Shown: positions 36,046 through 51,305, counted from the stretch's first letter. The stretch is DNA of 64,000 bases from Lineus longissimus (GCF_910592395.1 NC_088313.1:18928437-18992436); one strand, 5' to 3'. Numbers and translations: made by a program. The notes: generated by a model not told the origin, from the letters alone.

Positions 36046-39000
36046 GATTATCCAACGAAATATACTCTTCAGTTGCTGGCAAAATGATTACTTAAGAAAA
36101 CCACACAACCACGTCCCACAAAGAGAAACTTAAAGAAGAGTGAGTGAATTCTGGCGACACAGTACAGTATTACCCTGGAAGCATTTCAACTACGCCAACG
36201 TTATTAATCAAATGAAAGATAACACATGAGGCGGCAATTCCAAAGCAACGCAAACACATCAAGGCGCCAAGTTACATCACGAAATTAGCATGGCTCTACC
36301 ACATAGTGGCTCATTCCGCAATTCTGTTGCTGGTTCAGTTTAAGTTTTCCAAAACAACATATGACGCTCTCTAGGAAACAGTATGTTTTTTAAATCAGCT
36401 TAACTTGGAATCAAATCTAGTTGACAGCCTTTGCAATCCTCCTGAGAGATCTTCCGTCATCAAAGCCCTGGGAAAAGGTCACAAGTAGAAATACTTCCTT
36501 TTGCGTTGATAAGATTGGTTTGACATTTTTGGTGACGCGTGCAGAGATAGAGATATGAATGGAAGAATGATGTCCCTCTTTCATAAAAAATCAAAGGGTG
36601 GTGAAATATGAATGAACAATATTGAAATTCTGGCCGCCATTCAGACTTGGGGTATGCAAAGGCATGGTTTTTGGTGTTGTTGTTTTGAGATGAATGAAAA
36701 CTTGCCCACATTTACAATGCAATATGATGTAGCGTTATGAATGAATTGTTCCCTACAGACCCTAGACGTTAATCCCCTGTATTAAACATGAATTTGATAA
36801 TATTGTGTTACTGCAAATGTAAAGGGTATGACTTGGCATCCATTTAGGATCAGAGGTGGCCATTTTGGATTTAAGGAGAAATTTGGGGTGGCCGAGACAT
36901 TCCATCATCGGTAGCTATCAATAACAAATACAGCAGAAGTTGGAATGAAGTGACGATGACCCCATTTACGCCCACTGCCAATCAACATTACTTTTCATGG
37001 TTTGCTTTCCCATTGATTGATCCATTCAATGACATAGTTGATAAGCTGGCATCGAGTAACGGCTGCACGGAAATGACACAGAGAAGACCGGCCGCACGCA
37101 AAGGAATAATTTGAATTAATATTCCAACGGCTTCTTGCATTTCTGACATTTTTAATGACAGATTATGAGATGGTTTATATACATCAGTTGCATATATACA
37201 TCAGCTCCCCTTTCATTAGTTTTCTAATAGTCTGTTGATCTATTATATCACCAACAAGCAAACAAAAAACTGATTACTACAAAATAATCAGATTAGTGAC
37301 AATCACAACATCCATATGCGTACGGTCCACATTAAGTGAGACATTCCGTCCATATTGTTGGCGCATATCAAGATGGCCGCAGCACAGACGACTGGCAATT
37401 ACTAAACACATACAGGACCAAACTTCAATAGTTTTCTCTAACAACAAACAGCGGTAACCATGGAGATAAATGCTTAGCAAAAATGAGGATAAAAGTGTAT
37501 AGGTTTGTGGAGGTTCTTTAGCGCTCGATAGCAATTAGCTGTGATCTGTGGGTAATTTTAGTTCTGATCAAACGATAGCTAATCAATGCTTGGATTGGTA
37601 CAAAAATATGAAAGGTAAGAATAACAGTCACTAATAGGGAACCAGTGTCACTGAAATCAATTATCAGTCCGCGCTATTCAATTCACTATTCATCTTGTTA
37701 TGAGAATACTTGCAGCTGCATAGCTGACGATACAATGTAAATACCAGGATTGCTCTCGCAGAAATAAAATCGCTCACCAATTGATGTTGCCATACATTGT
37801 AGGCCTACAAAAAAAAATATGTTCAAGAAATAAACAGTCCCCATTCCACAGGTAATATGATCCTCTTTCAGATGTCAGTCCTGACAATAGACCTCTTTCT
37901 CATCATGGATCCAACTCACCAGACAGGCCCTATCTTCCCTCATTATGCGCCTCGTTCTCTGTCACCATGGTAAACGTTTTCACTTCATCATAATATCTTC
38001 TAATTCTATGTAAGCCGCTCTGATCACCATGGCAACTCTGATAAACAGACATTAGGCGACATCTCACAAAATTAATCAACCTTTAATATCTGCAATATGA
38101 ACATGGGGAATCAGCAACAAAGCGCCGATTTTTTTTAGTTGAAGGTGAACATTTGTAACTGTTCATATGAAGTTCATTCAGGACGTGTTGACTATATCAC
38201 GTTTTGCCTCTGTAAATTGCTATCCAATATGATATATGATAAATGTAACTGGCACTTAGGCTAAGTTAACACGAGAGAATAAAAAGAGGGAAACCATGGG
38301 GCCATCACGGGTATTGATCTAATTTGGTTCCAAGTTCATGGCTCAGCAATTGTAACTGACCACAAAGCATGTGAAAGCAGCAAAACCAACCATGATAAAC
38401 TACTGCAGTGGACCTTTATTCTGAACTGATCATTAGCTTGACAGTATTGATACCTGAAATAACAGATCGATGGAGTATAATAACTTCCCATCCATAATGC
38501 AGGACATCTGATTAGCTGGCGACAATGGCTTTATGAGTGGTTGATTATTATAGGTGATGATGTGTGAATAATGTTATGTCTACCCTGGAGGACAAACAGT
38601 CTTAAAGTTAATGCTGAGTGCAAAGGCGGACAGTGCACAGATGCAAGAAGTTATAGAGAATCGACACTGCCTATGATATTTACTACAGCATTATTTGAGC
38701 TAAGGATCGCGGTAAACTGCAAATGTTCAGGTGGTGCGGATCAACAATTTTCATTCTCATTCCAAGCCCCCCATTCCAATAGACGAATTCGAAGAACCCC
38801 AAAACATATCAAATGCGCACACTCAGAATACGTCTGAAGGCCTAGGCCGAGTTCGGACAACGCCAAAAACTTCTTCGAATTCGTCTATTCCATAAATAAT
38901 ATTGGATTATAAATAAGTCATCATGTACGCAGCCAAACAGATGACACCGTCAATGCCTTTCTAATATCAATTATTGTCAATAAATCACAATAATTCATAA

Positions 39001-39790
39001 TTTGAACAGGTGTCCTTCTTTTGATTTCAAATATTCCATGGTTTCTGAGCAATATTTGTATTTTCTGTCCAGAATGAATAGATTATTGAATCCAGACTGA
39101 ATGGACATTGATCAATTACACTATGTGTTGTGTCACCTTCTGTTGCCGGCCATATGTTGCCTGTAGCTTATTCGATATCATTCAATACCATGGACCAATG
39201 TGCAAAACGGGTTGTGTGTCCAGCTGAGCCAATTTATTCGATTGTTGGTCAATGCACTTGACTCCCAGAGGCGTCATCGGCAGAAGACAGAGGCACCCAT
39301 AATCCTCAACATTTATAATCTGGCCTTCAAAAAACTCTTGACTTTCTCTGTTTTTCTTCCCAGCAAGATAGAGAAAAGTAAAGATTGTGAACAGCCAAAT
39401 TTCTGCAAATTTCATGACTAATCACTGTAGAGTTTTTTTTTGGAAAATCCTGCGATATGTCATATATAATAATACTCTTTCCTTCTAATACAATGGAAAT
39501 AGTACAATCTAATACATTTCTCTACAAACTCCTAATTAACCTGAACACTGGACCCAACAGCTGACGACCAAGATCAATACCCCCCAAGGAGATACCATAA
39601 TAGTGGAAGTTTGGACAAAAAACCAGCATGGAGAGGTTTTCTTTGTGATTGACGGGCTTTTCATGAAGATATCCAATGCAGGATGAAAATTGCACATACA
39701 GGTTTGATCAATGCTTAACTGATTTGGATGGAGCAACATATGAATATGGCTGAGTCAGTGTTAGACCTACTCATAAAAGACATCGCTTGC

Positions 39791-39791
<1 letters not shown>

Positions 39792-39859
<68 letters not shown>
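39792..39859. repeat. (TCA)n microsatellite, 22-23 units
   Basis: An uninterrupted TCA run of 68 bases. It makes a poly-Met frame on the minus strand, which is a repeat artefact. Confidence 0.97.
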
Positions 39860-42800
39860 TTTATAGCATAAAGGTTCATGAGATCGAGCCACTCAAGTCT
39901 AAGATTTGACCTTGCCATCAGAGCGTGACCTTGTCTTGGCTTTCCACTCATACTTTTCATCCCCCTCTCACTAATAAGCCAAACAGCAATGAAATCAACA
40001 CATTTTCTTTCAAGATGCATTTTCCCAGGCATTGTTTGTGTTATTTATGGCAAACCTTGGGGCGAGTGAAAAATCAATGCGAAATCAACGATTTCTGGTA
40101 AATGGAATATTATTGAATAGATCAAAGCATCAAGGGGTTGCTCATATAATTGTGCACTTTGATTAGCTTTTTAGTATCATTATCATAAGGCCCGCTGAGA
40201 GCAAAGGAACAGAATCTAGTTAGTTAATGAATCATCTGACTCTCTGTACTGACGACATAGCTACACAAAGATTCAGCTCAGTATGAGCAGTACAAAATGT
40301 TTCAGGCCATTTGACGAAGAGTCAGCAAAGTTGTCCTTTTTTCACACCGGTTACAAGTTTGCCACATGTCATCATTAGGTGGGCTTATCACTCTGTACAA
40401 AACCAGATGGTATTTATTGTAAATGAGATTGATGGGATCCCTATCCTCAAACAACGTTGCCTGTTTGTTGCCAACTCCCTGGCCCCTCTGCCAAAGGTCT
40501 TGTGCGACTCAAACGGAAACTGTTTGTGTTGACTTCAGGGACACAACATGCCATGCTTTGATTAGGACCACTTTGTATCGGCGCTACCGACGTCGTGCAT
40601 GTTGCATATAAAACACCTCGTTGTTTTATATTGGTTTTGATCATCAGTAGTATTTGATAGTGAGGGCTGAAGCTGCCGGTTATTAGTGCTCAAAGCTTTT
40701 GATACGGTTTAGTTTGCACCCCAAACATCAACGTCCTTATTTCTCTTCTTCCTTTGGTCATATGCCCAGAAAGGCAGGCGGGGAACAGGTGAAGTGTTTT
40801 GGCAAGAACAAAAGGAAAGGGAAGACTTGGAGCCACAATTTAGACATTCGGTATCAGCTGAGTCTAGGTATTAACCCACCAGTCACGACACAAAATAGTA
40901 CACCATTTATAATAGCATCCTTCTTGCCAACAATGACATCAGGCCACCATGTTACCATTTCTCAGAATATAAGCGAGATTGGTTGCCATGGAGCCAACCA
41001 AGCCTGCATCGCCCATATAAGGACAGGAGATTACTTCATCAATGACATTTACAGGGAAAGAAAAAAGACAAGCTCAAAGATTTCCATAGAAAAGCTATCT
41101 TGGTGAACAGAATGGGATTGTGTTGGCATGACATAATGGAAAACTCTCCAAGGTCAAAATCAAACCCCTCCACGATGTGTTCATACATGACACAATTGAA
41201 TGTTTTCATACATTGAGTTTTTTGAGCCGATTTCAAAAATTCAAATGTTCAAAAAGGACCCGAGACATAGATCTGTTCTATTTCTGCTCTCAAATTAAAA
41301 CCTTTTCAGGTGGCAAACAATGAAAATCTCCCAAAGGTCGGAATTGTCAAATCCCAGATATCTCTGTCTTTGCGAGGGAGTATAAAGGGACCTAGATGTA
41401 ACCTACTGATGAAGCAAACTGAGGTTCAATTGAGCGTCCAAAGTAAATGACACCTAATGATTGTTTCAGTGGTGACCTACCTGGCATGAACATCTTTTCA
41501 GTGACCCCTCCCATTCTATATCAGCAGTAGACACCCAGCACGGATTCCGGTGAAAAAACTGGCAAAAACGGATGTAAGGCAGTTGGGTTATAAACCCTTG
41601 AACGTCAGAGTTTATCCCATAAGAATAAACGAGCAGCACCAACGATAATCCAGCAGGTTAAGTGAAATTAAAATGTTATCATCGTCATCCACAGCTTTTC
41701 ATAATCATCCTTTGACTAATCTTGGATGCCAATTTAGATCTTGCCCTACGGTTTTATTGCAAAAGACCAATATCTATTCCTGGCTTTGATCCATGTATTG
41801 ACGATATCGTGTCTAAATCTCAGAGTATTACCTCATCCAATATTATCTTTATCCGAATGCCAATTGTTAACGGATCAAAAGTGTTGTCATCCTTTTGTGA
41901 TCAAACTATTTTTATCACACTTGTATTAATTTTCCGAAGTTTTGTGAGATTTCACGATATTGTTCTCATTTTTTCCCATGCCAATTACTAATAGCTTCTA
42001 CAATTTTATCACTTAGCGATTATCCTATTTTTGTGACACAGCAGTGATTTTCATGTAATCTGATGTAATGGAAAAAGTTCAAATTGCGCGTATCTGCTGC
42101 CAGTATATTAAGTTGTCGAGAGATTTGAATAGCGTTGTCATGTGAACACCACGTGTTTATAATCAATTTTTATCATAATTTCCTGAAAACACCATTCTGA
42201 AGATAGATAAACACCGCATCCTAATTCCTTAAAAATCTGTCTAAGTACGAATGGACGTCAGTTAGGTGAAGATGTCACCTTATCCTTCATGAACAGTGTG
42301 AACTCTAAAGTATTGAAACACAGCCACTGAAGTGAACACGATGGTGATCTAGCCACTACTATTGAGAAACACCTTAACACGGAATCAACAAGTCACGTTG
42401 AGTGTTTCGAAAATCACCTGTTCGCCATTCAGACCAAAGTGAACGCTTATCGAAGGATTCTCCTCATTTCAGGTCGTGGTATCCTTGAAAAAAAACAGCT
42501 GGTTCATAACAGATAGATTCATTGGTTATCTGGAGGCTTCTGATGGGGAACCTGTAGACACATCAACAGCTTGAACGCCGCTTCAAACCATCAATGTGGA
42601 TGGATAATCGATATCAGTTAGGTGGGGCTCCCGAGGAGAGAGTCGTGGGCAGGTGGAAGATCCAAAGGTAAGCTGACACAAACAGAGCAAGAATATCCCT
42701 AACACAAATCCCGTTTAATGCCGACAACACACGAATATCAATCGTTTTCCAATCATTTCCACTTTACTTCATGCGTTACTAGAGCCCATCATTTCGTCTC

Positions 42801-44613
42801 CGCCGATCCCCGTGTTGCCATGGGAATGCCAAGCTTGACAAACTATTGGTTGAGGACTTGGTGTACATGGTAGGGCACAGTCAAGGCTTGGGGATAGGAA
42901 TAATATGAATAATAAGAAAGTGTCTATGGTCAACACGGGTGTGGTTGTGTGGTATGAACACCATCCTACTATTTAGGTCTCAGAAGAATTGTCTCCAATG
43001 GGTAATGACCAGTTGCCGCGCTCATCCCGGAATTGGCCAATAGCAGTACGGATGGAAACTCTCAAATATGGATGGTGCGCATATGGACGGCGTGATTTTT
43101 CACTTTTCTAACAAAACTTTCAAAAGCAATTCCATCAGGTGAAACTACTTCAAAAGAGGACGAGATCATTCCATTTCTGCCGTCAATTAAACCTTTACAA
43201 GAAAAAATGGAAATGTCACCTCCCCGAGTGTTACATACAACCGTAGTAATTTATTTTCTTCGTGTTGTCTTTGGTATCTTCTCAAGGTCTTTGATTGGCC
43301 GAATAAGGGCAGAATATATGCCACACGATATCACAACAACAAGCCATATGGGGGTGGCTTTGTCATATGGGATTTACCCTTTAGCTCAGTCTTTCATGTC
43401 CTACTCAAGGTTGATATCTCGGGTAACTCAAAATCACAACAACAACCAACTCTTCATGCTCAACGTATTGTACGGAAGCCTTTGATGTATGAGGGAAAAG
43501 CCTGAGAACCTAAAGAGACCCCTGACTGACATTGCAAGGTCTGTACTAGAACTATCACGTCAACAAGGCTGAAATTGAACGTAGATGCCAAATAATTTCA
43601 CCACCAGATGCGCAACATCGTTAAGCCATTAACGTTCTTCTTCGGCGTTCTCGATATCAAATGGACAGTCTTCTGTTTCGGTGTCAAATGCTGTCATCAG
43701 TCTCGATTCGTTATGTACACAACTCCTCTCTCACGACCATTAGTACTGGACATTCAAGATGTACTTAACAGTCATTGGTCCTCCATTTCCAAACTTGCGG
43801 TGGTGCTGGTGTTTAAACCTACACTGGCCAATTCGGAAGCTGAATATGATGAACGCCGACTAGTATGATAAAATATCTCATCACATAATCTCTTTCCTTG
43901 CAGCACAGCAATGATAAGGATGATGCATTGATGGGAAGCTCTCCATTACAGCGATGGTCACTTTGCTCAATGATCCTTCCTTGGCCATAAAATGGCAAAG
44001 AGTTGAAGTGTCTTTCACTTATCAAAGATAAAGGAGGTATATAAAGCTACCGGTTGCCGCAGTGGGGATATCATTCAAGAGATCCAGGTTACTACAATCA
44101 ATGATGTGATATAAACCTGCACAAAATGACACGGTGGGATATTGATGGAGAATGGAGTCACCACAAACTGGGCAATGTCACTATTGATTGACTAGAGTGG
44201 AACTGGAAGCTATCAAAACGTTCTTTACAAGTAAATATTAGTCTTAAGGAGAGTCGATCCGGGGCCTGTCTGTGTTTGGTTCACAGAAATGGTCCGGATG
44301 CATCTGGACAAGATGGCAATAGAACCAGCTAAATCGATGGTCCACCCGGACAAGTCCACTTCAGTACCGATTAGTTTCTGTTTGCAGGAGGAAGACCACA
44401 TTCAGAATCAATTGGATCGCATCGGGGTTTTTTTCACGTGTAAGATACCAACTGCGGTTGACTTGCAAACTCATTTACCTTTACTTTTTATTAAGACATT
44501 CAAATGCAATCGATTTTGTTTTGCAGGATACCTGATATAACATAAACAAACATCATAGATTTGATTAACTGATGCCTTGTTGTATCTCATGCTTACTTAG
44601 CATCAATGATATG

Positions 44614-44850
44614 ATCAACAACAGACAGAAATCGATAAGATCAATCACAGGTTTCAGATGAAAATATGTACTGGGTGTTGCACAAAGATATGACACTTTT
44701 GACTTTTATGATCTGCTGATAGTTTGAAGGTTTTGTCTTTTAACTTTGGAAACATTATTAGAAGTCAAAAGTGGCAAAATATATTCTGAAATAACCAGTA
44801 CTATCAACAACAGATAGAAATCAATAGAATCAATCACGCGGTTCTGATGA
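44614..44850. repeat. 48-base direct repeat flanking an inverted pair
   Basis: ATCAACAACAGACAGAAATC..GATGA at 44614-44661 recurs at 44803-44850 with about 85 percent identity. Between them CACTTTTGACTT (44694-44705) is inverted as AAGTCAAAAGTG (44762-44773). This resembles a small element bounded by direct copies. Confidence 0.6.
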
Positions 44851-47498
44851 CAAACATCTATAAATAAATCACATCAATTATAGAGAGAACTACAGTAACA
44901 TTACTTTGATTTTCCATTAACTGATGAAAGAACATAGTGTGTGGGAATCATTACCAAAATAGATAGATTTTCTTGGTTGACTCAATTAAGCTAAGAAAAA
45001 GTATTGTCCAGAAAATTTTTGAAATAAAATCCATACAGAAATTACTTGTAGTGCAGTGAAGCCTTCATCAAGTATCTTATTTTCCTAAAGAAATTAAAGC
45101 GATTGCTGTATTTTGTTTGGCACACACCATAGTTAGGATAGCAAAGATTGGTCACCTTGTCAATTGGTCACCTACACAATCTAGTGATAGATATAGATAA
45201 ATGATAAAGTTCGTGTCCCAAATCCACATCAATAACACTGACGACAGCCATACTAAGCTAAATCCTACAGCATGCATGCAAAGATAGTAAACAGCAGGAC
45301 TTTAACACGAACTATTTACCAAAACAATCAATTCATTATCAAAATAAACAAATTAATAACTTATTTTTTTACATGTACAACTGTAGAGAACATCTTATTA
45401 GTGGACATGGAATTACTTAAGCATGTCTTTATGAACTTAGAAAGAAAAACACAAGTTTAAAAAAAATCAGATTGCCCAAGTTTTAAACAACTTTAAATCC
45501 AATCTCAAGGGCAAATTACCCTCACCCACTTTCACCCAATTTAGTCATAACCATACAAATCTTGACAGTAGAGAGCGACCTCAAAGCTACTTGTCATGCA
45601 GGACAGCAAGATGCAACTTCGGGGTGAACACATCTATCAAACAGTGCAGGAGGGACTGTGAGAGATGTATAGGTGGTGCAGAATACCCCCCCTCCGCCTG
45701 GACCCTTCCGTTGATGGGCACCCCATCAGGTCGTGGTGCATGATGGTTTGAATAACTTGAATAATGTTGATATTTCTCCCAGACTGCTTTAGTCGCATAG
45801 TATATAAATCACAACAACACTGTACTTGAACATTAACAGGTGAAAGAATACATCTAGTGTCTAAATTCATGCTTTCTCACTTGTGGCTGAGTTTCTAAAC
45901 AAAACGATGTAATTTGAAATAGAACGTTAAAAAGTTTTGAAAATCAAGATAGCTACCTTCTTCAACAAAGCGTAAAATAGAGGGAGAGAGAGCACATTAG
46001 GTACATACAGTGTTAATGGGTTTTATTTACATTTAGGATCACACTGTGGAAACAGCAGCAACCTCTCCAAGGATATCCCACCCCTCCGAGTGAACGTTAA
46101 CCAAGGTCAAGGTCAAGCACCTCTTCGAGTGAATCAAGCCTCAGGCTCAAGGCCATCTGAAGACCGGGCACTGGTATTGACCATATCGCCACATTACTGC
46201 TTCCTCACTCTGGAGAGGCTATGTCATGGTATCCAAGGAGCCATGAATGTTCAGGTCTTTATACCGATGTTGCATCTCAAACAAGTTGTCCACATGGAAG
46301 AAAAAGCATACATCTCAACTGTTTTTGTTTAAACACTGAATGCAGACATGCAATATTGGAACATGGCTCCTCAGGTGTCCTGGCATAGCCTCGCGACAGT
46401 GAGGAATCTGTAAGTAGGACAGTTCACACAAGGGCCTTTTTCGAGGTGGTCTTCAGTCTGGAGCTGGACTCACTAGGAGGGGTGGTTGCCCTTTAGTCGG
46501 AGAGATGGGAGATTATCGGAGGTTGCTTTATATTCCACCAGAGGATGAACAAATAATTGTTTTGGTTATGAAATGTCCAGTGTTGTCATACGTCTGCTAA
46601 AGGGTGTTCGGCGCCATCTACAATAAAACATAGCATGATTGGGAGAAAAATATTTTCGGGTACAAAAGGCAAAGCAACACCGGTAGTTAGAAGCTACTTC
46701 AGACTGAAATGGCCGAAAACTTCCTTAAACAGAATTTGAAAATGTTCGGTCAACGGTGCTGCCACTGAGGATATCAGTGTGGCTCTCCACCAGAAATTGT
46801 CTGCAAGAAAGCATAAATATAGGTAGAGCAGCATCAACAGCCAAAACAGACAAATGTCCACATCAATCAGAAAAAAGAGGCTCACACCCCAACTGAGACC
46901 TATTGTTCGTGAAGCGTAGTTTGCATCTGACAGAAAACGTTTCATGGTTGGAATAGTTGAACACAGAATGGCCGCCACTCGCACCGACGATATCACTCAC
47001 AGTCAGATGCTTAACTTATCTGTCACTATGGTAACCATAAAGTGAAGGTAATGGCTCAAGACTCTGACAGGTGGTTATCGCTGATGAGGCTGGTGATGTA
47101 GTCTGGTGTTGATTTTAAGAACTAATAATGGATGATTGGCAGGGACGTCTAGCGGGGAACGAAAAGACGTACATGCGAAGCACAACACACAGAACCCCAA
47201 TTAAGCATTTACCCAGAACATCCCAGTACCAATGCTCATCATAAAGATCTGACTCAAACTCAGATATCAACTTAACTGAAGACAATGGACCTCTTGTCTC
47301 GAGAAATCCAGCCGAAACTGGAAGTAGGCTTTGACATAATTGTGATTATGCAAATTTGAGGAAGAATGTAACCAACTGCAATGCTTTCATTCACGTATTT
47401 CTTGTCTAAATGAAGGCGTCTGAGGCAATAGGCCCCGAAACCAAAACAGGCAACCATCAAAAGGTTTATTGAAGCAGCTGAACTTTCCAAGGTCCCCC

Positions 47499-47857
47499 CC
47501 CCGAAACATAGATGACATGAAAGATTGCAACACACCACATGGCAACCCACTATTCATCCCCCGAAACATAGATGACATGAAAGATTGCAACACACCACTT
47601 GGCAACCAACTATTCATCCCCCGAAACATAGATGACATGAAAGATTGCAACACACCACTTGGCAACCCACTATTCATCCCCCGAAACATAGATGACATGA
47701 AAGATTGCAACACACCACTTGGCAACCCACTATTCATCCCCCGAAACATAGATGACATGAAAGATTGCAACACACCACATGGCAACCCACTATTCATCCC
47801 CCGAAACATAGATGACATGAAAGATTGCAACACACCACATGGCAACCCACTATTCAT
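47499..47857. repeat. 60-base minisatellite, six near-perfect copies
   Basis: The unit starts CCCCGAAACATAGATGACAT and ends CCCACTATTCAT. Copies begin at 47499 and every 60 bases after. Variants are CCACAT/CCACTT and CAACCC/CAACCA. As 60 is divisible by three and the unit has no stop in some frames, both strands show open 20-residue repeat frames (47387-47893 minus, 47469-47867 plus). I see no reason to call either a gene. Confidence 0.97.
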
Positions 47858-50800
47858 ATGTACATGAACATTCAAGCCACAACAATCATGCAAGAGCGTC
47901 AGGCAATATTCAGTTCCTACAGATTCTCATAGATGGTAGGCTAGTTGCCAAAACAAGAATGCTCTGTTTCAAGGAAATCGATATCGAAGTTGAGCTGACA
48001 GGATAGAGAAGCTTGTTGGTGAACTTGTGTCTAGGCTTTGCAACAATGTACGATGTTCCTTGTGTCTTTTTATAGCGCTTCATCATAAAATTCTGCCGAC
48101 CATTCCTTCTATAGCTGTGCACTTATACCAATCTTTCAGCATTTCTGAGAACCTCAGCTTGGAGACATGCAAAAAGAGAAAGGAAATAACTCACAGCATT
48201 CACCACAGCATGCAGTTGGCACTGCCAAATCTGCCATGACATAATGCTAGTATCACAGACAACATCTCATGCAAAAAAACCCAACAATATCAATAGATAT
48301 ATGAAATCAGATCATTACAAGACAATCCGTTCATCGAAATATTTATATATTTGTTATAAAACATGACTTGGTTGATAGTATCACTAATAAAAGGATTTTT
48401 CTTTTTAAAATGAGCCTTATTGGCTGTATTATGCATCTAATGACTTTCCTACCTTACCCTCGACACTTCACTGCTTCTGGTTGGAAGCATCAACTTACCT
48501 GCAATGAAGGAAGAAAGGCACAAATTAAGCAACAGTGAAATCTTTGAGAATACACAAGTATGGACTGCAAGACCAAGAATTCTCACAAATTAAATGGATA
48601 ACCAAGAAAGAAATGGGGGCGGGGCGATGTCTGAATCCTGCCAGTATAAAGATGTATATCTCTACAAGCTCTAAAGCCACCTGTTCTGTACCACTATCGG
48701 AGTCAGTTATTTACTCCTGATGACATATCAAGATCCCCAAGACTATTTGCAATAAATGCAATATGACATATTGATTCCTGCTTCTGATACAAGATCTTGA
48801 CAGCTGTCAGCACTCCTCATACTGGTAAATTTTTTCATCATTTGATTGAGGCAGACATTCTGTCTTGCTCAAGTTCTGTTTGGTCTTCTCTCGAGAATCA
48901 GATATATTCATGTTTCTCGGTTTGAGGCATTTGCTCTGGCTCTAGTAGCAGTTTCATCTTCCACGGCTTTCGTCATTCACGGCCAATCTGAGGCTAGCCA
49001 GTGGAGCAGGCAAATGCCCACTATCCCCTGACATCAGTGACAATAATATGGACCAAATATCATGTCCTTAATGGAGGTGATGTCCTTTATAGGGAGGGGT
49101 CCAATAAGGCAGGTTTCACCGTGTATCTAAAACTATTGGCGGACGAGGAGGTGTGGGAAGACGCTTTAAACTTCCTTTTCGACTTCAGAAGATCTATTTT
49201 TTCGGGGGAAATGATAGCATTTCTCCAAGCGGTAATGAGCAGGTTGCAGAACAAATTCCTGTCTCCAACAGGAAATGAAAAAGCTATGCAAAAGTTGGTA
49301 TTGTCAGGCTGACTATTGCTTTGGATACAAAATCATTCTTTTGCATGCCAAAGAACATGCTCTGGTATGCTGACAAGAATAATGCCATGAAAAACACATC
49401 CAATATATCATCAGAGTCGTCCTTTTTTTCTTGGGTGAGAGCCATCTGCTTTTCAGTGGGCAAAGCATCTTCTACCAGTGGCAAATGTCATACTGAAATC
49501 GACACAAAACTGGGACAAATATTTTTCATGACTTTCGACCTGGACTACTTATTGATTTATCAAGAGCCACGGATAATTTCACTGGACTCTGAGTATGGCA
49601 AACAAATAGTACACAGCAAATACATATTGATATCACGTGGAGTACATTATGCCTGTGGGAAGTGATGGAAAGACATTAATAGATCTTTTACTAATGATTT
49701 TCGGAGGTAATCACTGAGCTAAAGGGATGTGCCAGGTGTCTTTAGACCAGACACAAGTACTTGACTGCATGCAGGAGACGATCTTCTAAGGCGCTGCTTT
49801 GTCTTGTAGAAGGAATGCAAAAACGAAAAGATGAGTAAAATAGGGCCAATCAAAATCCATAAAGGTACATTCCTTATTTAGTTTGATTTTTACCCGTCTT
49901 TTTAACATCGCTCCAGCAGACAGTCACTGTCCAAGAATATGTATTAACATTATAAAAACCTTTCTTTATTCGAAAACAATGTGTATGGTTTTGATATCTC
50001 CCATTTCTTGAAAATCAGAAACTGTATTAGATCGGTGTAACTAGAGTCTATTCCTTCAACTTCGACGTCAACATTATGACAGTTACAAGCATGATTAAAT
50101 GGCAATTATTAGCTAGAGAATGATACACAACCAATCTTAGCTATCAGATGATACAACTAATAACATCACATATACCACCGCAGGTATCAGAAGGTATTAT
50201 AAAAGAGGGTTGATAACGTACGATATAGGCGTGTGCTTTTATGGTGAATCTACAATAATCGGAAAATGACTCTTTATGATGTAAATATGTTGGATCATCC
50301 TGCAGACATACAATCATAACTGTCGATGGGTTCATATTTCAAACAATTTCATGTTAGTTTGTGTATTTCATGTGTTGTGAGGGGGCTGTTGACTAAAAAT
50401 TAAACTTCTATTGCAAAACTTCTGATAAAGCAAATAAAATTTTTCATTTTTTTACTTCTCCTGTACGTGCAACTGTTGATATTCAGCAAGCCTGAACATG
50501 GCTGCTTGGGGCACAGCTTTGCCACTGATAGGAAGCTGCTGGTTGAATGAAGGGTCCAAACACGAAAGCCCAATCCAAAGGTGGCCTTAGTTGGAGGCTG
50601 AATTCGTTCCGAGAGGTGGTTCGCCGTGAGTCAGAGAGGTGGGTTACTCGGAGAGGTAGCTGTTGATCCCACAGGGTTTTCTTCTATAATCAGTATTCAG
50701 CGATCAATCATAAAAAAGCAATCAATCATAGATGTAAAATACTACTTAGGCTGGTCTGTTCCATCGTCAGTCTCTCAAATAGATTAACAATGCCCCTGTG

Positions 50801-51083
50801 ACTGTCTATTCCTTATTTGGCCAATGATGCGTGACTGATGCGTGATGGTGTGGGTGAGAGTATGACACATAGATCTCTAAAATCACCCGATAACAAATAA
50901 AGAAGGCAATCACGCTGTTCCTGACAGAATCATATTCGCACAATGTTGGCGATGATCACCTCTCATACGTAGCTGGAGTAGCAAATGATCGGAATTAGTT
51001 TTGTACATGACCTATAACAAAGATGGAGAAAGTCATATACGTGCTGTGATGGGGTTATTGACTATTCCCTATTATTGGCAATT

Positions 51084-51305
51084 GACAGAAGATGAGAGAA
51101 GACCTGATATATATGTTAGGCACATGTCTAATGACATGCTGATACAGCTATAATCAGTCAGTGATGATAGAAGACGAGAGAAGACTAGACAGATACGTTT
51201 TGCACATGTCCGATGACCTGTTGGTGTTGCTTTCTATGGTCAGTGCTGATAGAAAATTGCAGAAGACTAGACACATGTGTTTGGTTTGGCACAACTGTCA
51301 GACAC
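51084..51305. repeat. 82-base tandem repeat, 2.7 copies
   Basis: Units at 51084, 51166 and 51248 start GA(C/T)AGAAGA, contain AGAAGAC(C/T), then CACATGT and GTCAGTG. Periodicity is exactly 82. Confidence 0.75.

Larger units (their letters stand above)
36046..47498. other. Upstream flank; no gene recognised
   Basis: Short, unrelated open frames only. Just upstream of the candidate first exon there is no obvious TATA box. Repeats found in this stretch are listed separately. Any promoter of the KChIP gene should lie here, or the stretch may be intronic for isoforms starting further right. Confidence 0.5.

Noticed and set aside
39715-40032. Poly-Met minus frame.
   Set aside because: Created by the (TCA)n microsatellite.
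40699-41106. 135-codon plus open frame with a basic stretch.
   Set aside because: No recognisable family, no splice or promoter support.
46694-46996. Hydrophobic minus frame with a nearby acceptor-like TTTCTTGCAG, considered as a membrane-type KChIP first exon.
   Set aside because: No donor in phase 1 follows the hydrophobic part, and the acceptor-like site lies inside it.
47499-47857. Regular 60-base units considered as a CRISPR-like array.
   Set aside because: The whole unit repeats with no unique spacers, in a eukaryotic context, so it is a minisatellite.
49001-49312. 103-codon plus open frame that reads like protein.
   Set aside because: It overlaps dispersed-repeat-like sequence (TGTCCTTAATGGAG) and matches nothing known.
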